Assembly: GCF_011382985.1 (NCBI RefSeq)
Contig: NZ_CP049933.1
Location: 620,001 to 684,000, forward strand
Length of the DNA: 64,000 bases
Reading direction: 5' to 3'
Source: Leucobacter coleopterorum
GTDB lineage: Bacteria; Actinomycetota; Actinomycetes; Actinomycetales; Microbacteriaceae
Shown here: in pieces, positions 45,556 through 54,034 of the stretch
Layout: the number at the start of each line of letters is the position of its first letter
Position numbering within the stretch: the stretch's first letter is position 1
The notes under the pieces: model-generated
The model's database searches: none
Seen by the model: the letters and a program-made list of their open reading frames with translations, nothing else
Told to the model about the DNA's origin: nothing
Program-made: the position numbers and the translations under genes

Positions 45556-45598
45556 CAGTTTCAGGAGAGTCGCGTGATGAGCGACTCTCCTGAAACTG
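45556..45598. terminator. Terminator after the tRNA gene, facing the sulfide operon
   Basis: An 18-bp perfect stem: CAGTTTCAGGAGAGTCGC (45556-45573) with GCGACTCTCCTGAAACTG (45581-45598), loop GTGATGA. It lies 2 nt after the tRNA CCA and downstream of the minus-strand operon ending at 45735, so it may serve both. No gene is seen in 45599-45734. Confidence 0.8.
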
Positions 45599-45734
45599 GG
45601 TTTGGCACGGCTCGAATTGATTCGCCCCACCTAAAAGTTCACGCGAAACACCCACAAACAACGCAAGTGTGAGCGCTATCGCAGCAGTGTAAGCTTCCCC
45701 TACTTCAGGTGATGCTCCAATGCCCGCTGCAGAT

Positions 45735-47153
45735 TCAAGACATGACGGGTACGTGAGCTGAGTCAGCAACCCAGGCGTTGTAACTACCTTCGAGTTCTGC
45801 TACGTCGTAACCTTCGCGTCGAAGTGCGCTTGCAGCCACACTGTTTCGTACCCCACTTTGGCAATAGGTTACGATCGTGCCGGTGCCAGGCGCAGGCAGT
45901 TGGTCGAGGTGCCACATGACTCGACCCCCTGAGAGCTGTTCGGAACCGGGAATGTGACCCGCCGAATACTCTGTTTTGTTTCGTACATCGAGCAGCATGC
46001 TGTGCGCAGAGTTTTCTAGCTCTTCGGGCTGCACGAGCTTTGGTGCCATCAGTTCAAGTCCATCGAGCGAAGTGGTGAAACCTTGCACCCGATCAATACC
46101 CACCCGCATCAGATGATCCCGTAACTGGTTGGCCTCAGCTCGGCTACTAGCTAGCAGCACTAGGGGGCGATCCTCCTTCTCGGGGTTGTACACCCAGGCA
46201 CCATAGCTCGCAGCCTTCTCAAGACCGGGTACGTTGAGGGATCGTGGCACCGTACCACTATGGACCTCACGATTGTTTCGTGTGTCAACGAAAATTACGG
46301 TGTCTTGTTGAAGCTCAGCTTTGAGATCTGAGTTTGAATATTCGACCAACTCCGGCAGTTTTCCGCTGATAGCAGGGCCAACTTTGTTTTGAACTTTCAT
46401 TCGGCCGAAGTAAGCATGCGCGTCGGGTTGCCCGCTGAGGAGCTCATCGATGAAACCTTGCTCATCGTTGGCTTTGAGATACTGAGACCACCAAGAGAAA
46501 TGTCTTTCGTAGCCCACGGTCGAGGCGGGAATTGCGCCCAGTGCTTTGCCACATGCTGACCCAGACCCGTGGGCAGGGTGCACCTGCACGTAATCAGGCA
46601 GTGTGAGAAATTTGTCGCGGAGGCTTGCAAAGAGGTCCTTTGCGCCTTGGAATCGTGTGTCGACAAATCCTGCCGCTTCATCGAGCAGGTCGGGTCGGCC
46701 GAGGTCTCCTGCGAACACAAAGTCGCCCGTAAGCATGAATCCGGGCTCATCGCTTTGTGCGCCATCGGTAATGAGGAAGGAAAGATGCTCTGGAGTGTGC
46801 CCCGGAGTATGCACGGCCTCGACCGTGATGTTGCCCAAGCTGATTTGGTGTCCGTCCTTCATGCGTACTGCATCGTCGAATAGCTCAGAGTACGTCCAAT
46901 CGGGTCTGCCCTCGTCGGAGACGTACATCTTTGCTCCGGTTGCGGCGGTGAGTTCTCGGGTTCCTGAGAGGTAGTCAGCGTGTATGTGGGTTTCGGTAAC
47001 GGCTACGATCTCCATGCCGTGTTTCGCGGCGAGAGCAAGGTACACTTCGAGGTCTCGGCGGGGGTCAACAACCAATGCCTGCCCTTTAGCCTGGCACCCA
47101 ATAAAATAACTGGCCTGAGCCAAGTCCTCATCGTATATGCGCTCTAATAGCAT
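45735..47153 (-). CDS. cstB: CstB-like persulfide dioxygenase-sulfurtransferase
   Basis: 472 residues. The N-terminal metallo-beta-lactamase fold (~1-250) has the ETHE1/persulfide dioxygenase ligands: THIHAD (H56, H58, D60), HTPGHTPEH and LTGDFVFAGD. Then comes a first rhodanese-like domain (~275-370) whose loop LLASSRAEAN lacks the catalytic Cys, and a second (~375-472) with the active loop TYCQSGVRNS. This order, dioxygenase, pseudo-rhodanese, rhodanese, is that of Staphylococcus CstB, which oxidises persulfides and makes thiosulfate. It should detoxify sulfide-derived persulfide in the cytoplasm. It is the last gene of an operon with thioredoxin and two small Cys-rich proteins, behind a CsoR/CstR-like operator. 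Confidence 0.88.
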   Translation of the reverse strand: MLLERIYDEDLAQASYFIGCQAKGQALVVDPRRDLEVYLALAAKHGMEIVAVTETHIHADYLSGTRELTAATGAKMYVSDEGRPDWTYSELFDDAVRMKDGHQISLGNITVEAVHTPGHTPEHLSFLITDGAQSDEPGFMLTGDFVFAGDLGRPDLLDEAAGFVDTRFQGAKDLFASLRDKFLTLPDYVQVHPAHGSGSACGKALGAIPASTVGYERHFSWWSQYLKANDEQGFIDELLSGQPDAHAYFGRMKVQNKVGPAISGKLPELVEYSNSDLKAELQQDTVIFVDTRNNREVHSGTVPRSLNVPGLEKAASYGAWVYNPEKEDRPLVLLASSRAEANQLRDHLMRVGIDRVQGFTTSLDGLELMAPKLVQPEELENSAHSMLLDVRNKTEYSAGHIPGSEQLSGGRVMWHLDQLPAPGTGTIVTYCQSGVRNSVAASALRREGYDVAELEGSYNAWVADSAHVPVMS

Positions 47154-47186
47154 GGTTTCTACCTCTTGCTTCGTTGTAATCGTGAA

Positions 47187-47303
47187 TTAATTGCAGGTGC
47201 AGCGGTCGGCCTTGGGTACATCGTGGAGCGCCTCCTCGATGTGTTGTCCGCATCCCGCCCAGGTCGGCTTGCCGCAGGATCCGCAGGTTATTCGTGCACA
47301 CAT
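47187..47303 (-). CDS. 38-residue Cys-rich mini-protein (paralogue of 47735-47920)
   Basis: ATG at 47303 gives MCARITCGSCGKPTWAGCG, then QHIEEALHDV and a C-terminal DRCTCN before TAA at 47187-47189. AGAGAGG lies upstream on the minus strand. It has six Cys in CxxC-like spacing plus one His near the middle, so metal binding (zinc ribbon-like) or thiol chemistry is likely. The core TCxxCGKxTWAGCGQH is shared with the protein encoded at 47735-47920. Similar small proteins are commonly annotated as hypothetical in actinobacteria. It sits between thioredoxin and the CstB-like gene, 33 nt before the latter, implying a role in sulfide or persulfide handling. Confidence 0.8.
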   Translation of the reverse strand: MCARITCGSCGKPTWAGCGQHIEEALHDVPKADRCTCN

Positions 47304-47349
47304 GGTGTGTCCTCTCTAAGGTGCTTTGTAAAAAAAGTTGGTTACTGGT

Positions 47350-47715
47350 TTAGTTTTTGTCTCGATCAGCTATTTGCCGAAGCACGTCGTCCATGTCGAG
47401 GTCGCGGGCACCCTGAATGAGTTGGTTGAGTTGCTCCGAACCAAGAGCACCAGGCTGGGCATAGACCATGATGCCGTCACGAAAAACCATAAGTGTGGGA
47501 ATTGAGGTGATGCGAAATTCAGCAGCGAGTTGCTGCTCAGCCTCTGTGTCAACTTTTCCGAACACTATGTCTGAGTGCTCATTTGAGGCTTTCTCGAAGA
47601 TGGGTGCGAATGCCCGACATGGACCACACCAAGCTGCCCAAAAGTCTATGAAGGTGATGCCGTCGTTGCCGATAGTTTCAGCAAAGTTTTGTTCCGTGAG
47701 TTCCTGCGTTGCCAT
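47350..47715 (-). CDS. trxA: Thioredoxin
   Basis: 121 residues, ordinary thioredoxin length. It starts MATQELTEQNF and carries the active site WCGPC at 29-33, the buried region IDFWAAWCGPC, and cis-Pro in ITSIPTLMVF. It is cytosolic (no signal peptide). It reduces protein disulfides; in this operon it can reduce the persulfidated rhodanese or release sulfide from persulfides. It lies 19 nt after the first mini-protein gene and 46 nt before the second. The C-terminus DMDDVLRQIADRDKN is slightly longer than in housekeeping TrxA. Confidence 0.93.
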   Translation of the reverse strand: MATQELTEQNFAETIGNDGITFIDFWAAWCGPCRAFAPIFEKASNEHSDIVFGKVDTEAEQQLAAEFRITSIPTLMVFRDGIMVYAQPGALGSEQLNQLIQGARDLDMDDVLRQIADRDKN

Positions 47716-47734
47716 GTTGTGCTCGCGTTCCTAG

Positions 47735-47920
47735 TCAACGTCCGAAAAGTCGCGCGAAAAAGCCGCCACGCTGAGGTTTTGCTGCGTCGATCTGGCTCTG
47801 AGTGTGCTTTCCGCCACACCACTGCGATGCGGGCACAGTCTGCTTCACCATCGCGACATGTTGGCCGCAGCCCGCCCAAGTTGTCTTACCGCAGGTGCGG
47901 CAGGTTGCCGGTCGGCACAT
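47735..47920 (-). CDS. 61-residue Cys-rich protein, first gene of the sulfide operon
   Basis: The start is taken at ATG 47920 (MCRPATCRTCGKTTWAGCG), matching the start of its paralogue at 47303; an upstream ATG at 47938 adds six residues. The N-terminal 24 residues hold four Cys and a His in the same pattern as the paralogue. The C-terminus differs: a further Cys, then a basic tail (GGFFARLFGR) that may be an amphipathic or membrane-surface segment. The function is unknown; metal binding is inferred. It is the promoter-proximal gene of the operon and lies 28 nt from the first operator-like palindrome. Confidence 0.78.
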   Translation of the reverse strand: MCRPATCRTCGKTTWAGCGQHVAMVKQTVPASQWCGGKHTQSQIDAAKPQRGGFFARLFGR

Positions 47921-48320
47921 AAGCGATCCTTCTTCCAATTTATTCAGATACTCCTGGGAGTATTTCTCGTCCCCATTAAATATACCCGGGGTGTATTGAG
48001 TTTGTCAAGCCTGAGGTGATTTCTGCCCTAGGGTGTTTCGCTGTGGTACAGGTTCAGGGGTGAGTGCGACTTCCGCCAAACACGACGACGAAGTGAAATG
48101 AAAGTTCGTGAACCGGCTTCGGATTGCCTGCTCTTTGAAGTCTTCAGTGAGTTGGGTGAGCAACAGCACTCATAGCGACTCGGTCACTGATCCGACCAAT
48201 TCGGGATAACCCTAAAAATGCAGCGGGGTTCCCCGCGGACTTACGGATGCGGCGGCAATACACTGGCCAAGGCGCTTGCCGCGCACATTCGGGGAACCAA
48301 CACGAGCAGTAAGGAATCGA
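47921..48320. other. Divergent control region between sulfide operon and ABC exporter
   Basis: No gene is seen. The left part holds two operator-like palindromes (see 47948-47996). The right part has GCGGGG, TT, CCCCGC (48223-48236), a possible operator for the ABC exporter, and TTCGGGGAACC at ~48289, which resembles the -35-like surface-gene element but has no CGYW at 17 nt. Confidence 0.45.
47948..47996. promoter_or_regulatory. Two CsoR/CstR-like operator boxes before the sulfide operon
   Basis: Box 1 (47948-47963) is ATACTCC, TG, GGAGTAT, a perfect 7-bp inverted repeat. Box 2 (47981-47996) is TATACCCGGGGTGTAT, an imperfect version. The form ATAC(Y)CC-GG(R)GTAT is that of operators bound by CsoR-family repressors, including the persulfide sensor CstR that controls cst operons. 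The boxes lie 28-76 nt upstream of the first gene. No CsoR-family gene is in the window. Confidence 0.6.
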
Positions 48321-49028
48321 GTGGAAAGTCACAGTTCAATGACCGCGATTAGAGCGGTCAACGTGCGCAAGACGTATGGCAAAAAGGAGAACGCGTTTCA
48401 CGCGCTGCGGGGCGTGAGTCTCGATATTCAGCGGGGTGAGACCGTCGCCATCGTCGGCAAATCCGGATCCGGCAAGTCTACACTGATGCACTTGCTCGCG
48501 CTCTTGGATACTCCTGATGATGGCACCATCCATCTCGACAACAAAGACGTGAACGGCCTGCGCAAGAGTGAAGTGAACAAGATGCGCAACAGTTACTACG
48601 GCTTTGTGTTCCAGCAGTTCTTTCTCAACGGGCGGCAGAGCGTTCTCGACAACGTAATGCTGCCACTCGTGATTGGCGGCGTGCGTCCGGCCGAGCGCAA
48701 GCGACGTGCTCGCGCCGCGCTTGAGGCTGTCGGACTCAGCGACAAGGTGAAGAACCGCGCAAATGATCTGTCAGGTGGGCAAAAGCAGCGCGTTGTGATC
48801 GCCCGTGCTCTCGTGAACGAGCCGAGCATCATCTTTGCGGACGAGCCAACCGGAAACCTTGACAGCCACACAGGTGAGCAGGTCGAGCAGATGCTCTTTG
48901 ATCTCAATAAGGAGAAGGGAATCACGCTCGTTGTGGTGACCCACGATCCCGAGTTTGCCGCGCGCTTCGACCGGCAAATCTATTTGAGAGACGGACAGAT
49001 CGTAGCGGAAGAGAGGACAGCGGCATGA
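48321..49028 (+). CDS. MacB/LolD-type ABC transporter ATP-binding protein
   Basis: 235 residues from GTG 48321, preceded by AAGGA at 5 nt; ATG 48339 is the alternative. It has Walker A GKSGSGKST, the Q-loop FVFQQF, signature LSGGQKQRV, Walker B SIIFADEPTGNLDS and the switch His in VVVTHD. This is the MacB/LolD subfamily, which works with FtsX-fold permeases in mechanotransmission-type export or antibiotic resistance rather than substrate translocation. The permease gene overlaps the stop codon (ATGA-type overlap, 49025), so they form one complex. The substrate is unknown; peptide antibiotics or lipoproteins are possible. Confidence 0.92.
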   Translation: MESHSSMTAIRAVNVRKTYGKKENAFHALRGVSLDIQRGETVAIVGKSGSGKSTLMHLLALLDTPDDGTIHLDNKDVNGLRKSEVNKMRNSYYGFVFQQFFLNGRQSVLDNVMLPLVIGGVRPAERKRRARAALEAVGLSDKVKNRANDLSGGQKQRVVIARALVNEPSIIFADEPTGNLDSHTGEQVEQMLFDLNKEKGITLVVVTHDPEFAARFDRQIYLRDGQIVAEERTAA

Positions 49029-50286
49029 GGTTCTCTGATGTTCTAGACATGGCATCCAGCGGTATGTGGCGCAATAAAACGCGCAGCATCCTCACGATCG
49101 TCGCCATTTTTGTCGCAGCGTTCACGATCACGCTCACGACCGCAATTGGTGCGGGTGTTTCTGCGTATCTCGACAAGCAGATCAGCGGCTTTGGATCACC
49201 CAACCTGGTGCAGGTCATGGGTGCGACCCCCGACTCTTCCGATGGCCCCGCGGTGTACGACCCCTCGGCCCAGACCAACTTTGGCCAGACCAGCTCAGCG
49301 CTGACGCAGCAGGATATCGATGCGATTACCGAGATCAAGAACGTGAAGTCGGTGACTCCGTTTGAGAGCAGCGCTCCCGACTACATTCAGAGCGACGGCG
49401 ATAAGTTTGTGCTCTCCGCGCAGCGTCTTGCTCCGGGGCAGAAGGTCGATGTGGTTGCGGGTAAAGCTCCCGCTGACGGAGCCGATCCCGAGATCATTGT
49501 CTCGCCACAGTACGTGAAGGCGCTTGGCTTCGACTCTGACGAAGACGCGGTGGGAGCGAAGGTGACGCTTGGAGTCAGCGACCCGCTGCAAGCAACGCAG
49601 GAGGTTGAGGCGACCATCTCAGGGGTGATGAACGAGTCGCTTCTCAGCGCCGGACGCCTGTGGGTCAACGACACCCTGCAGAGCAAGGTGACCGGGATTG
49701 CCCAGGAGGGGCTGCCCGCGTCGGTCACTGACAGCTATTTTGCTGTGACTCTGTACACGGTCGACACCGACCCCGAAACCATGGCTCAGGTAAAAGCTGA
49801 CCTGAAAGACATGGGATTTGAGGGGCAGACGCTCGAGGATCTGAGCGGTGTTGCCTCCCAGATCTTCGACGCAATCACAACCGTGCTCATGGTGTTTGGT
49901 GTGATCGCGTTGCTCGCCGCCAGCTTAGGCGTGATCAACACGCTCTACATGTCGGTGCAGGACCGAACCAAAGAGATCGGTTTGATGAAGGCGAGCGGCC
50001 TCTCTTCTGGCCGCGTGTTCTCGATCTTCAGCTTTGAAGCAATGCTGTTGGGCCTCTGGGGAGTCTCCTGGGTATCGTCGCGGCGTGGGGCCTGGGTCAG
50101 GCCGTTAACCAAATCGCAGCGGATTCCTTCCTGAAGGACCTTCCCGGGTTTGACCTCATGCTGTTTCCAATTGGATCGCTCGCGACCATCGTGGCCGTGA
50201 TCTTGGTGATCACGTTCCTTGCTGGCACGCTGCCGGCGAGGCGCGCGGCGAAGCTCGACCCGATTGACGCGCTGCGCTACGAATAG
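49025..50286 (+). CDS. FtsX/MacB-like ABC permease (frameshift near 3' end)
   Basis: The repaired protein is 420 residues. The N-terminal helix (ILTIVAIFVAAFTITLTT) is followed by a ~230-residue extracytoplasmic MacB-like periplasmic-core domain, then three helices at the C-terminus (ITTVLMVFGVIALLAASLGVINTLYMSV with the family signature RTKEIGLMKASG). The frame breaks at GGGG 50058-50061; one added G restores LWGSLLGIVAAWGLGQAVNQ, the last helix and the family ending PARRAAKLDPIDALRYE. It pairs with the overlapping ATPase gene. An inverted repeat follows the stop codon. Confidence 0.88.
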
Positions 50287-50302
50287 GGACTCGTGCAGTC
50301 TA

Positions 50303-50340
50303 GGGCGGTGAATCTGGCTGAAGAGTCGGGTTCACCGCTC
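50303..50340 (+). terminator. Possible terminator after the ABC permease gene
   Basis: AGGGCGGTGAA-like left arm (GCGGTGAA at 50305-50312) pairs with TTCACCGC (50331-50338), 8-10 bp, 17 nt after the stop. There is no T run. Confidence 0.5.
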
Positions 50341-50414
50341 CTGTTCGTGGGTTGCTGAGAGAGCAGACGTTGACGGAACCGCCCCTCAACTTGGACTCTC
50401 TGTAGACTGTCATC

Positions 50415-50864
50415 GTGGTTAATCCAGACATTCAAGGCCGGGTCTACCCGCCAACCGCCCCGTATCTTGTCGGACGTGAAAAGGTACGCGAGTTTGCTCG
50501 TGCCGTGCTGAGCACTTCGCCGCTGCACCTCGACCCTGCCGCCGCTCAGGTCGCCGGGTACGCAGATGTTGTCGCACCGCCCACCTTTGCCGTGACGGTG
50601 CAGGAGGCGACCCTTGCACAATTGCTCGCCGATGAAGAAGCGGGTGTTGATTTCACGAGGGTGGTCCACGGGGATCAGCGCTTCACCTACACCCGCCCCA
50701 TCGTGGCTGGTGACGAGCTCACCGCGACCCTCACTGTCGCCGCCGTCAAGCAATTGGGCGGACACTCGATGGTGACTGCCTCCAGTGACATCGTTGACGC
50801 GCAGGGCACCCACGTGGTCACTGCGATTTCCACGCTTGTCGTACGAGGGGACGAAAACGCATGA
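50415..50864 (+). CDS. hadA: MaoC-like (3R)-hydroxyacyl dehydratase subunit, HadA-type
   Basis: 149 residues from GTG 50415. It is a FAS1-type MaoC N-terminal hot-dog domain: YLVGREKVREFARAV, VVAPPTFAVTV, RVVHGDQRFTYTRPI, which match the HadA/HadC subunits of actinobacterial fatty-acid synthase II. HadA-type subunits contribute the substrate tunnel while the partner carries the hydratase motif. The stop codon overlaps the next start (ATGA at 50861). No Shine-Dalgarno site precedes the GTG, but TAGACT lies 50403-50408, so a short-leader or leaderless transcript is possible. Confidence 0.85.
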   Translation: MVNPDIQGRVYPPTAPYLVGREKVREFARAVLSTSPLHLDPAAAQVAGYADVVAPPTFAVTVQEATLAQLLADEEAGVDFTRVVHGDQRFTYTRPIVAGDELTATLTVAAVKQLGGHSMVTASSDIVDAQGTHVVTAISTLVVRGDENA

Positions 50865-51291
50865 GCCAGGCAACACCAAACTTCGAGCAGCTCGCCGTGG
50901 GCGACGTGGTCGCCGAGCGAGAACTCACCCTGACCCGCGACACCCTCGTGCGTTACGCAGGTGCATCGGGAGACTTCAATCCGATCCACTACCGCGACGA
51001 CTTCGCACAAGAGGTCGGTCTGTCGGGGTGCTCGCCCACGGCATGCTCACCATGGGTGCCGCGGGGTCGGTCGCCACCGACTGGCTCGGCGACGCCGGCT
51101 GGGTCAAAGACTTCCAATCACGATTCACGAGGCCGGTCCCAGTCGACGCAAAGGCAGGCGCTCCCGTAACGGTAACCGCGACGATTGGTGCGCTCGATCC
51201 CGAAGCCCGCACCGCGCGCATCGACCTCAAGGTCGTCTTCGACGGATCGACGGTACTCGGCAAAGCCCAGCTGGTGGCGGCGTTCGCGTGA
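50861..51291 (+). CDS. hadB: MaoC-like (3R)-hydroxyacyl dehydratase subunit, HadB-type (frameshift)
   Basis: The repaired protein is 143 residues. It carries the hydratase 2 motif YAGASGDFNPIHYRDDFA, containing the catalytic Asp and His, then after repair GVLAHGMLTMG. The frame breaks at GGGG 51025-51028; one added G restores it. With the HadA-type neighbour it should form a heterodimer dehydrating 3-hydroxyacyl thioesters. Its TGA overlaps the GTG start of murB, so translation is coupled. The hadA-hadB-murB order is common in Actinobacteria. Confidence 0.88.
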
Positions 51292-52445
51292 CTCTTCCCG
51301 ACATTGTGCCTGAGCCCATCGGCGACGGAGCGCGACTTGCCGACCTCACCACGATGCGCGTTGGTGGCCCTGCCGAGCATGTGATTGTCGCGCGCAGTGC
51401 CGAGGACCTCATTCGCAACGCAACCGAGCTGTGGAGCGCCGACGAACCCTGGATGCTACTCGGTGGCGGCTCAAACACGATCGTCGCCGACGAGGGCTTC
51501 CCCGGCACGGTGCTGCTCGTGCGCAGCAGCGGCATCGCGAGGGTCGAGGATCCGCACGCTGCCCCAAATCAAGTGCGTTTGCGCGTGCAAGCCGGTCACA
51601 ACTGGGATCTGCTCGTCGCGGCCTGCGTTGATCGCGGTTGGGCGGGCCTTGAGGCGCTCTCGGGCATCCCCGGTCTCGTTGGGGCCGCACCGGTACAGAA
51701 CATCGGTGCTTACGGCCAAGAACTATCGCAGGTGCTCCACTCGATCGAGTTCTACGACCGCGCAGAGGGCGAGGTGCTGCGGGTCTCAGCAGACGAGCTT
51801 GAGCTCGCCTACCGCGACTCGGCGATCAAGCGAGGGCGCGAGGGCGTTGTGCTCTCGATCGATTTGGTGCTCACGGAACTCAGTGATCCCACCTCCGTGG
51901 TGTCCTATGCACAGCTCGCCTCTGCACTGGGTGTCGCAATCGGTGACCGTGTGCCGATCCTAACCGTGCGCAATGAGGTGCTGCGACTGCGCGCGTCGAA
52001 GGGTATGCTGCTCGACGAGAGCGACAACGACTCGTGGAGTGCAGGATCTTTCTTCACCAACCCCATTGTTTCGCAGCAGTTTGCGCGTGAACTGCCGGCG
52101 GATGCTCCGCGCTTTTCGGTGGGTGGTGCGGTGGCCTCACCCACGGTCATGAGCTTGGAGGACCTTGCCGCGGGCATTCCGATGCGAGTCCCCAAGGCAG
52201 CGACAGAGGGCAAAGTGAAGCTCTCGGCGGCCTGGTTGATTGAGCACGCCGGGTTCAAACGAGGGTTCCATCTGCCCGGATCGGGCGCTGCCATCTCGTC
52301 GAAGCACACGCTCGCCATCACCAATCGTGGTTTCGCCTCGGCCGCCGATGTTGCCGAACTCGCCCGCTTTGTCGTGCAACGAGTGCAACAGGAGTTCGGT
52401 GTGATCCTCGCCCCCGAACCCAACCTGTACGGCCTGGAGCTGTAG
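51288..52445 (+). CDS. murB: UDP-N-acetylenolpyruvoylglucosamine reductase
   Basis: 385 residues from GTG 51288, which overlaps the hadB stop. It has the FAD-binding pattern of MurB: LTTMRVGGPAEHVI, MLLGGGSNTIVAD, GIPGLVGAAPVQNIGAYGQE, and the conserved catalytic Ser region SAGSFFTNPIV and HAGFKRG toward the end. It reduces UDP-GlcNAc-enolpyruvate to UDP-MurNAc with NADPH in the cytosol, the second step of peptidoglycan precursor synthesis. The next gene starts at the base after its stop codon, so the cluster is an operon. Confidence 0.95.
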   Translation: MTLPDIVPEPIGDGARLADLTTMRVGGPAEHVIVARSAEDLIRNATELWSADEPWMLLGGGSNTIVADEGFPGTVLLVRSSGIARVEDPHAAPNQVRLRVQAGHNWDLLVAACVDRGWAGLEALSGIPGLVGAAPVQNIGAYGQELSQVLHSIEFYDRAEGEVLRVSADELELAYRDSAIKRGREGVVLSIDLVLTELSDPTSVVSYAQLASALGVAIGDRVPILTVRNEVLRLRASKGMLLDESDNDSWSAGSFFTNPIVSQQFARELPADAPRFSVGGAVASPTVMSLEDLAAGIPMRVPKAATEGKVKLSAAWLIEHAGFKRGFHLPGSGAAISSKHTLAITNRGFASAADVAELARFVVQRVQQEFGVILAPEPNLYGLEL

Positions 52446-53174
52446 GTGTCGGTGCGGGCGCCGCGTCTCCCGGTGATCCAGATCGTTGGGCGTGGACGCA
52501 TGGGAGCCGCGCTCGATGAGGCCCTGCGCTCTGCAGACATCGAACTGCTGCCGATGGGAGGCCGCGGCGCCGACGGGTCTTCGGCTGATATCGTGCTGCT
52601 TGCCGTGCCAGACATCGAGATCGCCAGCGCTGCCGCAGCCGTTGCTGCCGGACGAATCGTCGGTCACCTTTCGGGCATTTCTACCCTTGAGGTGCTGCGA
52701 CCGCACGAGGCATTCTCGCTGCACCCCCTCATGACGGTGACGGGCCCTGGCGCATCTTTCTCGGGTGCGCACGCGGCCATCGCGGGCACCTCAGAACAGG
52801 CGTTGCGGGTGGCACGGGATCTGACCGAAAGCCTTGGCATGGTGCCATTTCAAGTGGCAGATGCCGATCGAGCTGCCTATCACGCAGCGGCCTCGATTGC
52901 CTCAAACTTTCTCGTCACTCTTGAAGGCTTCGCCGAGCAGCTCGCCGAGACCGCGGAGGTGCCGCGTGCCGCGCTTATACCACTCGCAGAGGCCTCGCTG
53001 CGTAACTGGGCAGAACGCGGTGCGGCATCTGCACTCACCGGACCGGTTGCCCGCGGCGATGAGGATACCGTTCGCAAGCAGCGCGAGGCCGTGACCGAGC
53101 GTCTGCCCGAACATCTGGCGCTGTTCGACGCGCTCACCAAGGCAACACGTGCACTGGCAGGGGGCCAACAATGA
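52446..53174 (+). CDS. Rossmann-like/DUF2520 protein next to panC
   Basis: 242 residues from GTG 52446, directly after the murB stop. The N-terminus is a dinucleotide-binding Rossmann segment with [13 protein letters not shown], then [14 protein letters not shown], and HPLMTVTG. The C-terminal half is the helical DUF2520 domain ([44 protein letters not shown]), similar in fold to ketopantoate reductase. It overlaps the start of panC (ATGA), which suggests a role in pantothenate synthesis, possibly as the ketopantoate reductase. That role is inferred from context, not shown. Confidence 0.85.
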   Translation: MSVRAPRLPVIQIVGRGRMGAALDEALRSADIELLPMGGRGADGSSADIVLLAVPDIEIASAAAAVAAGRIVGHLSGISTLEVLRPHEAFSLHPLMTVTGPGASFSGAHAAIAGTSEQALRVARDLTESLGMVPFQVADADRAAYHAAASIASNFLVTLEGFAEQLAETAEVPRAALIPLAEASLRNWAERGAASALTGPVARGDEDTVRKQREAVTERLPEHLALFDALTKATRALAGGQQ

Positions 53175-54033
53175 GGATCGTCCGAACCGTCGCCGAACTG
53201 TGCGCAGCTCGCGCTGATCAAGCCACCATTGGGATGGTCCCCACCATGGGTGCCCTGCACGAGGGCCACCTCTCTCTGCTGCAGCGAGCCCGCGCTGAGA
53301 ACGATCTGGTGATCCTCTCCATCTTCCTAAACCCGACGCAGTTCAGCGAGGCAAGCGACCTCAATGCGTACCCCCGGCAGGAAGCACAAGACGCCGCCCT
53401 CGCAGAAGCAGCTGGTGTTGATCTGATGTTCGCGCCGAGCGCCGCTGAGATGTACCCTGAGGGTTTTGCCACCACGGTGAGCGTCTCTGGCGCGATCACC
53501 GAAACCCTTGAGGGGCAGGCCGCGGCAGCTCTCACTTCGACGGCGTCGCCACCGTCGTCGCAAAATTGCTGCTCTCAGCGTTGCCACACCGCGCTTACTT
53601 CGGCCAGAAGGACGCGCAGCAGTTGCGAGTCGTGCAGCGGATGGTCGCCGATCTTGGCATCCCCACGGAGATCGTCAGCTGCGCCACCTCACGTGATGAC
53701 GATGGATTGGCCCGCTCGAGCCGCAACGTGCGACTGAGCGTTGCCGATCGGCAGCGGGCACTGGCGATCCCGCGCGCGCTCGCCGCAGTGTCGACTGCGG
53801 TTACCGAAGGTCAGACCGAAGTTGCCGCATTGCGCACGCTCGCCGAGGCTGAGCTGAAGAACGGTCGCGTTGATCCCGAATACCTCGCCTTTGTGAACCC
53901 CGAGACGTTTGTTCCTGCCACAACCGTGAGTGATACCGTGCTGTGTGCCATCGCTGCTCGTGTTGGCGATGTGCGACTGATCGATAATGAACTGCTGAAC
54001 CCACCGAGCCTGCCAACCTCGAAGGAGAACTGA
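53171..54033 (+). CDS. panC: Pantothenate synthetase (frameshift)
   Basis: The repaired protein is 287 residues, normal for PanC. Motifs: [15 protein letters not shown] with the HIGH-like HEGH (30-33), [12 protein letters not shown], and after repair [23 protein letters not shown] and SSRNVRLS (the KMSKS-like region). It condenses pantoate and beta-alanine with ATP. The frame breaks at CC 53520-53521, where one added C restores [12 protein letters not shown]. The start overlaps the DUF2520 stop, and panB follows 1 nt after its stop codon. No panD is in the window. Confidence 0.92.
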
Positions 54034-54034
54034 G

